This document shows positions 1 to 4,822 of a DNA stretch of 6,249 nt, one piece after another; position 1 is the stretch's first letter; each line of letters starts with the position of its first letter. The DNA comes from a bacterium (GTDB lineage: Bacteria; Auribacterota; UBA3054; B51-G9). The stretch spans positions 1 to 6,249 of the forward strand of contig JAOZNZ010000209.1 of the NCBI GenBank assembly GCA_029933535.1, written 5' to 3'. The translations under genes were made by a program, and so were the position numbers. The notes below the pieces were generated by a model. It did not search any database. It worked only from the letters and a program-made list of their open reading frames with translations, and was not told the DNA's origin.

Positions 1-14
1 ATTGATTTTTTCAT
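1..14 (-). CDS. Start of a minus-strand gene cut by the window edge
   Basis: Read on the minus strand, GGAGA (25-21) is followed 6 nt later by ATG at 14-12 and then AAA AAA TCA, giving Met-Lys-Lys-Ser. Another ATG lies directly before it at 17-15. A Met-Lys-Lys start is common in exported proteins, but four residues cannot identify the product. The Shine-Dalgarno spacing and a consensus promoter upstream on the same strand (182-210) both support a real gene start. The rest of the gene lies outside the window, so its function is unknown. Confidence 0.5.
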
Positions 15-175
15 CATTATTCTCCGATTGGTTAATGTTTAATTAAAGTTGATTTTGTTTTAGAGATTTTTATTTTCTTCCTCCTTTTGTTTTAAGATTA
101 GACAATTTAAATAAAAACATAATAAAGTATTAAGTAAGTTTATCAAAACATAAATTGCAAAAAGCACAAGCCATC
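15..175 (-). other. Long 5' leader with an internal Shine-Dalgarno and a 14-codon ORF
   Basis: If transcription starts about 7 nt after the -10 box of the minus-strand promoter, at roughly 175, the mRNA carries about 160 nt before the ATG at 14. An ATG at 174-172, essentially at the predicted 5' end, opens a 14-codon frame closed by TAA at 132-130. It reads MACAFCNLCFDKLT, with cysteines at 3, 6 and 9. A strong AAGGAGG lies at 87-81 with no canonical start codon at proper spacing; the nearest in-phase candidate is ATA, giving a 13-codon frame. No known riboswitch fold was recognised. The peptide could be chance in so short a frame. Confidence 0.25.
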
Positions 176-181
176 TTAGAT

Positions 182-210
182 ATTATAACACAAAAATAAT
201 AGAATGTCAA
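182..210 (-). promoter_or_regulatory. Consensus sigma-70 promoter, reading left
   Basis: On the minus strand TTGACA (210-205) and TATAAT (187-182) are separated by 17 bp. Both hexamers match the housekeeping consensus at every position and the spacer is optimal. It points to the gene leaving the left edge. The predicted start point is near 175, just before an ATG at 174. A perfect palindrome at 233-252 lies upstream of the -35 box, where a regulator could bind. Confidence 0.75.
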
Positions 211-232
211 GTGCTCTATTTATATCGTTAAA

Positions 233-252
233 AAACTAATTAAAATTAGTTT
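233..252. repeat. Perfect 9-bp palindrome in the divergent intergenic region
   Basis: AAACTAATT (233-241) and AATTAGTTT (244-252) are exact reverse complements separated by two A residues. The site lies about 22 bp upstream of the -35 box of the leftward promoter and about 100 bp before the decayed glycosidase, a position suited to a dimeric regulator. It is very AT-rich, so chance is possible. It is not a terminator of any visible gene, because nothing ends here. Confidence 0.45.
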
Positions 253-264
253 AAGGTTGTGTTC

Positions 265-369
265 ATGCCGAAAAACGTAAAAAATAAGTGTTGTTTTATA
301 GAAAAAACTCCTGAATCTGATACTATTAGTTTAAAACTACAATACAGGACACTATGTACAATTCATTAA
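265..369 (+). other. Possible 5' remnant of the decayed glycosidase (34 codons)
   Basis: ATG at 265, preceded by AAGG 8 nt upstream, opens a 34-codon frame ending in TAA at 367-369. It overlaps the first codons of the main glycosidase frame, but in a different phase. The peptide has an ordinary protein-like composition and contains TISLKLQYRTL near its end. It may be the original N-terminus joined to the catalytic domain by another deletion or frameshift, since the main frame has stops at 312, 318 and 327 and cannot be extended upstream. It could equally be a spurious ORF. Confidence 0.2.
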
Positions 370-1232
370 ATGATCTGCCTGACCCGCAGCCGAAACTTGA
401 TGTTCGTTTGAAAAACGCTACTCCGCTTATGGAGCGGTTGTGGCGAATCGCTCTTTCTGATGTTGAATCCAATATAGTAGAAACGGATGACGGGAAATAT
501 TTTGGAGCCGGAAAAAGTTTTGGAGTCGTTGTTTTTACTCGCGACATTTCTTATTCGGGTGTGCTGGGCCTGAATAAACTTTATCCGGAAATTATGAAGC
601 AAAGTTTGAGAGCGACTCGCGATGTACGTCTGCGCCTGGGTTTTACAGTTCAGAAAGAGTATGTCCTTGAAAATATTGACGTGCTATGGCAGCCGGAAGA
701 TATTTCAGAAGTGGGATTTGCTCAAAAATATCACACTAATTCTTATTGCAGACGAACTGATGATGTTGTATGGCTTTGGTGCGCTTATGATCTATTTTCG
801 AAAACCGGGACGAAGGAAGACTGGCAATGGGTATATAAAATGGGGAACAAATTTTTTGAAGAATTTTATGATCCGTTTTTTGATTCGACTGATGACCTTT
901 TTTATGGGCAGCGATCTCAGAAAAGTTTGGTTATGAAAAAGAAGCTGAAAAGTGGGAAGTAAGAGCAGCGTTTTTTCCGGAAGATAATATTTAGCCGCAA
1001 TAATACGTCCTGGCCGTTTGTCGACACATTTTTCATCAAAGCTCTTGAGAAAAGTGATGGCAAAGACAGAACTGAATTGAATGCCGCGCTTCTCGCTCGG
1101 ACGTGTGTTGATGATGGAACCTTTCATGAAGTGGTAGACTTTCGTGATAAAAAGGTAAGGGGGTCGGGAAGCCAACTATGGACAGCGGCATCATTTATAG
1201 ATACATGTTTCCGCGCCGGATTGGTGGTATAA
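354..1232 (+). pseudogene. Decayed six-hairpin (alpha/alpha)6 glycoside hydrolase
   Basis: Frame 354-962 encodes 202 residues typical of the catalytic domain of six-hairpin glycosidases: FGAGKSFG, then FTRDISYSG, YHTNSYCRRTDDVVWLW, and a Phe/Asp-rich stretch ending at YGQ. Family members continue for several hundred more residues. Here the match jumps to another frame at about 902-990 (LWAAISEKFGYEKEAEKWE) and then back to the first frame from about 990 to TAA at 1230-1232, which carries NNTSWPFVDTFFIKALEK and GSGSQLWTAASF. The gene is thus recognisable to its C-terminus but interrupted by TAA at 960-962 and missing internal segments. The N-terminal beta-sandwich domain usual in such enzymes is also absent. 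AGGA 5 nt before the ATG could still allow translation of a fragment. The intact enzyme's substrate cannot be told; neighbouring sulfatases suggest a sulfated glycan. Confidence 0.8.
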
Positions 1233-1237
1233 TTTAA

Positions 1238-1265
1238 TGCAGTACGATTGCATTGCAGAACGATT
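1238..1265 (+). repeat. Two 12-bp direct repeats
   Basis: TGCAGTACGATT (1238-1249) and TGCAGAACGATT (1254-1265) differ at one base and recur with a 16-bp period just after the stop of the decayed glycosidase. They could be a pair of regulator half-sites or a local duplication. No function can be assigned. Confidence 0.35.
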
Positions 1266-1295
1266 ATTTTTAAAGATTTAAATTCTTTTACCCAT

Positions 1296-1318
1296 AAATT
1301 TGACTTTCGGTCAAATTT
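1296..1318. repeat. Perfect 9-bp stem-loop
   Basis: AAATTTGAC (1296-1304), a 5-nt loop TTTCG, and GTCAAATTT (1310-1318) form a perfect hairpin 64 nt after the glycosidase stop codon. It lacks a T tract on either strand and has only two G-C pairs, so it is not a standard intrinsic terminator. The TTTGAC core recurs in the tandem repeats that begin 22 bp downstream. Confidence 0.45.
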
Positions 1319-1323
1319 CCTCA

Positions 1324-1431
1324 GCCGTGCCTGAATTATTATTTGACGATTTGGTGATTTGACGATTTAATGATTTAAAATTATATTAATCGTTTCAATC
1401 GTTTCAATTATTAAATAATTACTGGCACGGC
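1324..1431. repeat. Inverted-repeat element enclosing short tandem repeats
   Basis: The ends GCCGTGCC (1324-1331) and GGCACGGC (1424-1431) are exact reverse complements. The complementarity continues inward with one extra base to AATTATT and AATAATT, so the 108 bp could fold into one long imperfect hairpin. Inside, the left half holds five 8-bp units of the form GATTTNNN (1340-1379, the first starting with T). The right half holds two exact ATCGTTTCA units (1389-1406). Read on the opposite strand the right units are TGAAACGAT, so the two halves are related palindromically. No coding potential is evident. It resembles a small non-autonomous palindromic element, and it sits immediately upstream of the antitoxin promoter. 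Confidence 0.55.
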
Positions 1432-1434
1432 CAC

Positions 1435-1463
1435 TTGACAACTTCATACGAATATCGCATAAT
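1435..1463 (+). promoter_or_regulatory. Sigma-70 promoter of the antitoxin gene
   Basis: TTGACA (1435-1440) and CATAAT (1458-1463) are separated by exactly 17 bp; the -35 box is perfect and the -10 box matches 5 of 6. The predicted start of transcription, about 7 nt further on, coincides with the ATG at 1470, so the mRNA should be leaderless. There is no Shine-Dalgarno before the ATG, which agrees with this. Confidence 0.75.
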
Positions 1464-1474
1464 ATACGTATGAA
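1443..1474. promoter_or_regulatory. Probable autoregulatory operator over the -10 box and start codon
   Basis: TTCATACG (1443-1450) and CGTATGAA (1467-1474) are perfect 8-bp inverted repeats 16 bp apart. They bracket the -10 box, and the right half overlaps the ATG of the antitoxin gene. Ribbon-helix-helix antitoxins of the VapB type generally bind inverted repeats in their own promoters, so this is the expected place for autorepression. Binding by this protein is inferred. Confidence 0.55.
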
Positions 1475-1670
1475 AACCACATTGGATATTGATAACGATT
1501 TGGTAAAAAAAGCTGTTGATTTAACTGGCATTTCAGAAAAGACCGCTCTTGTGCGTTTGGGCTTGAAAACACTTATCGCTTTAGAAAGCAGCAAACGACT
1601 TGCCACACTCGGTAAAACAGAAAAGTCGCTTCACTCCATCCCTCGAAGGCGTCCCACACGGAGAAAATAA
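1470..1670 (+). CDS. VapB-type ribbon-helix-helix antitoxin without a toxin
   Basis: The 66-residue protein begins MKTTLDIDNDLVKKAVDLTG, the beta-strand plus first helix typical of short VapB antitoxins of the Arc/MetJ-like class. A second helix follows with the Lys-Thr-Ala-Leu turn (about residues 24-36), then a basic tail with IPRRR near residues 57-61. Family members bind their own promoter and neutralise a PIN-domain RNase (VapC). Here no VapC follows: the next frame, an ATG overlapping the TAA, stops after five codons. The ATG at 1470 is chosen because it starts the conserved first strand and lies at the predicted transcription start. The gene may be an orphan repressor, act on a VapC elsewhere, or be the leftover of a lost module. 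The sulfatase gene is 117 bp downstream behind its own likely promoter. Confidence 0.85.
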   Translation: MKTTLDIDNDLVKKAVDLTGISEKTALVRLGLKTLIALESSKRLATLGKTEKSLHSIPRRRPTRRK

Positions 1671-1687
1671 TGTTGCAGAATTATTAA
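1670..1687 (+). pseudogene. Vestigial start where vapC would be expected
   Basis: The last base of the antitoxin stop forms TAATG, the stop/start overlap often seen between vapB and vapC. The frame reads Met-Leu-Gln-Asn-Tyr and then stops at 1685-1687. Nothing resembling a PIN domain follows in any frame before the next gene. This may be the scar of a deleted toxin gene, or TAATG may have arisen by chance. Confidence 0.25.
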
Positions 1688-1701
1688 ATGTATCATATAA
1701 T
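1673..1701 (+). promoter_or_regulatory. Candidate promoter of the first sulfatase gene
   Basis: TATAAT (1696-1701) is a perfect -10 box. TTGCAG (1673-1678), 17 bp upstream, keeps only the TTG of the -35 consensus. Transcription would begin near 1708, giving an 80-nt leader that contains the CCTGACACC repeats. With so AT-rich a background the -10 match could be fortuitous. Confidence 0.45.
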
Positions 1702-1745
1702 GTCAAACAATAGTTCAATTAAAAATACTTTTTTAAAATTCAACA

Positions 1746-1782
1746 CCTGACACCCCGCCCATGGCTGGGCAAGCCTGACACC
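1746..1782. repeat. CCTGACACC direct repeats flanking a GC-rich hairpin
   Basis: CCTGACACC occurs at 1746-1754 and again at 1774-1782. Between them GCCCA (1757-1761), a TGGC loop and TGGGC (1766-1770) form a 5-bp stem. The block is markedly more GC-rich than its surroundings and ends 5 nt before the sulfatase start codon, taking the place where a Shine-Dalgarno would lie. It looks like a small inserted repeat element. Confidence 0.45.
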
Positions 1783-1787
1783 TTCTT

Positions 1788-3383
1788 ATGATTAACCGTC
1801 GCGAATTTATTAAAAAGACTTCACTTGCAGGAATCGGTTTTCTGACCGGTTGTGCCGTTTCTCATAAATTATTTAATTCATCTTCACAACAACGCCCGAA
1901 CATTGTTTTTATTTTCAGCGATGATCATGCTTATCAGGCCATCGGAGCTTATGGGGGTAGATTGGCCGCACTAAATCCTACTCCGAATATTGATCGTCTC
2001 GCAAAGCAAGGAATGCTTTTTGACAGATTTTTTGTTGAAAATTCTATTTGCGCGCCAAGTCGTGCGACACTTTTAACCGGGAAATTCAGTCATTTTCACG
2101 GGAAATTAGACAATCTCGGGAAATTTAATCATAATCAGCAGACTTTCCCGAAACTTCTGCAAAAAGCGGGTTACCAAACAGCTATTGTAGGAAAAACACA
2201 CCTTGCCGGAGAAATTCAGGGATTCGATTATTGGGAGACATTGCCCGGGCAGGGACATTATTACAGACCGGCTTTTAATTCCCCGAAAGGAACAAAGATT
2301 GAAGATGGTTATGTTACCGATATTATAAATAAAAAATCTCTTGACTGGTTGGAAAATCAACGGGATCATGATAAACCATTTATGCTGATGGTTCATCAGA
2401 AAGCGCCGCATAGAACCTGGATGCCTGCATTGCGCCATCTTTCAAAATATGATGATGTTGAAATTCCGGAACCGGAAAATCTTTTCGATGATTATTCTTC
2501 ACGCGGTAAAGCAGCTCATGAACAGGATATGACTATCGATAAAACTATGCGGCTGAAGGAAGACTTGAAAGTGCTTGGGAAATCAGAACGCGAAAAACGT
2601 ATAAAAGAATTTGAAAAAACAGGGGAGCTGCCTGAAGGCGCGCATAATGAATATTATCGTATGACTCCTGAACAGCGTAAAGTTTGGAATGCCGCTTACG
2701 ATCCGAAGAACGAAAAATTTGTTAACGCAAAATTGAAAGGTAAAGAACTAATAAAATGGAAATATCAGCGCTATATGAAAGATTATCTGCGTTGCATTTC
2801 CGGTGTCGACGAAGGTGTTGGTGAAATCATGGATTGTCTCGATAAAAACGGTTTGGCAGATAATACTGTTGTAATTTATTGCTCCGACCAGGGATTTTAT
2901 CTTGGCGAACATGGGTGGTTTGATAAAAGATTTATGTACAAAGAATCTTTCCGGACACCTTTAATTGTTCGTTGGCCCGGAGAGGTCAAACCCGGTTCGA
3001 TAAATAGTGATTTAACGCAAAACATAGATTTAGCGGAAACATTTCTTGATATTGCCGGTGTGTCAATACCGGATGATATGCAGGGAAAAAGTCTCGTGCC
3101 ACTGTTAAAAGGAAAGACTCCTTCAAACTGGCGAGACTCTTTATATTATCATTATTATATGGAAGAAGCGCACGGAGTTACACCGCATTACGGAGTCAGA
3201 ACCGATCGATATAAATTGATATATTTTTACAAAAACAACGAATGGGAATTTTACGATTTAGAGAAAGACCCGAATGAAATGAACAACGTTTACAGCAAAT
3301 CCGAATATGCAAATAAGATTGTTGAGATGAAAAAAGAGCTTAAACGATTGCGGAAATATTATATTGTTGATTATAAACAGTAG
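1788..3383 (+). CDS. Tat-exported type I sulfatase lipoprotein
   Basis: The 531-residue protein belongs to the formylglycine-dependent sulfatase family S1, which hydrolyses sulfate esters. Residues 3-13 carry a twin-arginine motif (NRREFIKK) and a lipobox LTGC ends at Cys22, so it is probably exported folded and anchored as a lipoprotein. The maturation motif is CAPSR at 88-92, where Cys88 becomes formylglycine. Other expected active-site residues are visible: Asp45-Asp46 and Asp367-Gln368 for calcium, Lys136 and His138 in GKTHL, His203, His208 and Lys380. GFDYW-LPGQG (145-156), KAPHRTWMPA (205-214) and GEHGWFDKRFMYKES (373-387) resemble the GlcNAc-6-sulfatase-like group, so a 6-O-sulfated amino sugar is the best guess. 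Residues 240-320 form a charged Lys/Glu-rich segment. The C-terminus has the usual EFYDLEKDPNE motif. The protein appears full length. There is no Shine-Dalgarno, but the ATG is supported by the Tat motif directly behind it. Confidence 0.95.
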   Translation: MINRREFIKKTSLAGIGFLTGCAVSHKLFNSSSQQRPNIVFIFSDDHAYQAIGAYGGRLAALNPTPNIDRLAKQGMLFDRFFVENSICAPSRATLLTGKFSHFHGKLDNLGKFNHNQQTFPKLLQKAGYQTAIVGKTHLAGEIQGFDYWETLPGQGHYYRPAFNSPKGTKIEDGYVTDIINKKSLDWLENQRDHDKPFMLMVHQKAPHRTWMPALRHLSKYDDVEIPEPENLFDDYSSRGKAAHEQDMTIDKTMRLKEDLKVLGKSEREKRIKEFEKTGELPEGAHNEYYRMTPEQRKVWNAAYDPKNEKFVNAKLKGKELIKWKYQRYMKDYLRCISGVDEGVGEIMDCLDKNGLADNTVVIYCSDQGFYLGEHGWFDKRFMYKESFRTPLIVRWPGEVKPGSINSDLTQNIDLAETFLDIAGVSIPDDMQGKSLVPLLKGKTPSNWRDSLYYHYYMEEAHGVTPHYGVRTDRYKLIYFYKNNEWEFYDLEKDPNEMNNVYSKSEYANKIVEMKKELKRLRKYYIVDYKQ

Positions 3384-3435
3384 TCACCCGATTTTTTTCT
3401 AATGGATGCAAATTAGGTGGTTTATAAGTCCGCCG

Positions 3436-3499
3436 GCTCACTTCGCTCTCCGTCAGCTACATTTGCAAACCGATGTAGCCGCGAGCGAGTGTTACGAGC
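3436..3499. repeat. GC-rich imperfect long hairpin in an intergenic region
   Basis: The intergenic stretch 3384-3633 contains a nested inverted repeat. CACTTCGCTC (3439-3448) pairs with GAGCGAGTG (3483-3491) with one bulged T. Inside it GCTACAT (3456-3462) pairs with ATGTAGC (3473-3479) around a 10-nt loop. GCTC (3436-3439) and GAGC (3496-3499) may add outer pairing. The GC content contrasts with the flanks. A short open frame from 3472 to the TAA at 3535-3537 reads DVAASECYELVEDKIKIAETS counted from its Asp and could be a gene tail remnant, but is not recognised. The element may be a palindromic mobile repeat or encode a structured RNA. It has no T tract, so it is not a classical terminator for the sulfatase. 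Confidence 0.5.
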
Positions 3500-3600
3500 T
3501 TGTGGAAGATAAAATCAAGATTGCAGAGACAAGTTAATAATAACACGTCCCAAAAGACGGGGAATTTCTTGTTACAAATATATGTAAAAAAGTATTTTTA

Positions 3601-3609
3601 TGTTATAAT
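3601..3609 (+). promoter_or_regulatory. Extended -10 promoter of the secreted-protein gene
   Basis: TGTTATAAT is a perfect extended -10 element (TGN followed by TATAAT). No -35 box is seen at 16-18 bp, which this class does not need. Transcription would start near 3616, about 18 nt before the ATG at 3634, too short a leader for a proper Shine-Dalgarno; none is present. Confidence 0.55.
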
Positions 3610-3633
3610 TTTAATAAAACAATTCAAATCATC

Positions 3634-4791
3634 ATGAAAAAAACAATTCTTATATCGACTGTCATATTAATCTCAATCGTTTCTAATCTCTTCGCAGTTG
3701 TTGAGACAAATGACATTAAGCGTACTTCAGCCCCCAATGGCTCTTTGCTTCTGGAATATAAATTATTTGATACAGTAGCGTCTGAATTTTTTGCCGGTCC
3801 AACGACGATTATAGACAAGAAAGGTGTGAAAATTGTTGATCTTGTCCGGATTGAAGGTTTAAGCAATTATCATTCGGTTTATTTTGATGGCAAGCTTCTG
3901 TTAATTGAAACTAAAGATGGGCTTTTGGCCGGGCAGATAAAAGTTATTTCATTTAAAGTCGGTAAAAAAGGCTTGAAAAAATTAAACGAAATAGTTTTTG
4001 ACGATGCTAAATACGCACATGCTTTCGGGGAATTGATTGTTGTGACACTAAGCCCGGGGGGGGCGACCGATATAATAGTTTACAACAATAAATTATCGAA
4101 AAAATTATTTGAGATTCCTTCTTCTGATGCTGATGTACATAAGACTTATCCTAACGGTGTTGTTTCGCAAAGTCAAGATATAGGTGGACATAAAGAAGTT
4201 ACTTATACGAAAAAAGGCAAACCCTTATCACAACATTCTATACCAATTCCCGCTGAAGGTGATCTTAAGTACAGGTATGATGATAAAGGTGGTTTGCTGT
4301 ATTGGATTGAAACAGGTTCCGGGGGCAACTACACAAATTCTCCTATTACTTATGTCGATAAAAAAGGAAAGAAAATTCTGGACAATGCAGTTCTGGATGG
4401 AATTCCTGTTTATTGGTATGAATATGGCTGGAACACTAAGTATTTGTATTTAAAAGTTCCAGTTCAAAGTAAGATTCTCGTATATAAAATCGGAAAAAAT
4501 ACGGTCAAAGTTAATGAAAGCGATGCTGCTCCTGTGAATGATTTAACACTTGAAAAATCAAAAGTTTACGTTGTATCAAAAGAACCCGGCGGAGATATGA
4601 AAGTGACTGAATACGATAAAAATATGGAGAAAGAAAAATGGGACAGTCCATATTATAACAATGTAGATTACGTTAGCAAAGGCGTGTTTCAGGGGACGGA
4701 CAGACAGACCAGCGGCACGGGCAAAGATATTACGGTTACCATTTTCAAGGGAACGAAGAATATTGCTGTACACAATTATTACGAACCTTGA
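3634..4791 (+). CDS. Secreted protein of unknown function, probably beta-rich
   Basis: The 385-residue protein begins with a clear signal peptide: two lysines, a hydrophobic stretch through residue 20, and a likely cleavage after Ala21 in LFA-VV. There is no lipobox and no other membrane segment. The mature part is made of short alternating hydrophobic strands and Gly/Asp/Lys turns. The phrase DKKG-KI-D occurs twice (residues 61-69 and 242-250), and many segments have the strand-turn-strand look of a beta-propeller. No catalytic motif or known family was recognised. The ATG is chosen because the signal peptide starts directly there and an extended -10 promoter lies 25 nt upstream. The next gene begins 31 nt after the stop with no terminator between them, so the two are probably co-transcribed. 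The coding sequence contains a run of eight G residues at 4056-4063. Confidence 0.85.
   Translation: MKKTILISTVILISIVSNLFAVVETNDIKRTSAPNGSLLLEYKLFDTVASEFFAGPTTIIDKKGVKIVDLVRIEGLSNYHSVYFDGKLLLIETKDGLLAGQIKVISFKVGKKGLKKLNEIVFDDAKYAHAFGELIVVTLSPGGATDIIVYNNKLSKKLFEIPSSDADVHKTYPNGVVSQSQDIGGHKEVTYTKKGKPLSQHSIPIPAEGDLKYRYDDKGGLLYWIETGSGGNYTNSPITYVDKKGKKILDNAVLDGIPVYWYEYGWNTKYLYLKVPVQSKILVYKIGKNTVKVNESDAAPVNDLTLEKSKVYVVSKEPGGDMKVTEYDKNMEKEKWDSPYYNNVDYVSKGVFQGTDRQTSGTGKDITVTIFKGTKNIAVHNYYEP
4056..4063 (+). repeat. Run of eight G residues inside a coding region
   Basis: The tract falls in codons CCG GGG GGG GCG (Pro-Gly-Gly-Ala), in an otherwise AT-rich gene. The frame is intact at this length. Mononucleotide runs of this size are prone to slippage, both in cells and in sequencing. 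Confidence 0.8.
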
Positions 4792-4812
4792 AGTGAAATT
4801 AAAAATAATAAT

Positions 4813-4817
4813 GGAGG
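4813..4817 (+). promoter_or_regulatory. Strong Shine-Dalgarno that fixes the flavoprotein start
   Basis: GGAGG lies 5 nt before the ATG at 4823. It decides against the earlier in-frame ATGs at 4763, inside the preceding gene, and at 4811, which overlaps the Shine-Dalgarno itself. The protein from 4823 begins two residues before the conserved first beta strand. Confidence 0.85.
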
Positions 4818-4822
4818 AAGTT

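Noticed and set aside
792..1175. Open frame on the minus strand opposite the decayed glycosidase
   Set aside because: The plus strand encodes clear glycosidase motifs across the region in adjoining frames; the antisense translation shows no recognisable family and no Shine-Dalgarno.
1389..1410. GTTTCAAT motifs resembling the end of CRISPR repeats
   Set aside because: The units are only 9 bp and directly abut each other with no spacers; no cas genes are present. They are simple tandem repeats inside the inverted-repeat element.
1423..1440. TGGCACGG followed by TTGAC as a sigma-54 promoter
   Set aside because: The -12 GC is not at the required 10-bp distance from the -24 GG. The TTGACA here is better explained as the -35 box of a sigma-70 promoter.
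2106..2438. Antisense open frame inside the first sulfatase gene
   Set aside because: It lies wholly opposite a conserved sulfatase coding region and has no family features of its own.
3385..3420. CACC/GGTG and CTAAT/ATTAG pairing after the sulfatase stop as a terminator
   Set aside because: The stems are short and AT-rich, and the run of T precedes the second arm instead of following it, so it does not fit an intrinsic terminator on the plus strand.
4763..4822. Longer N-terminus for the flavoprotein starting at 4763
   Set aside because: It overlaps the previous gene, adds residues with no family match, and ignores the GGAGG directly before 4823.
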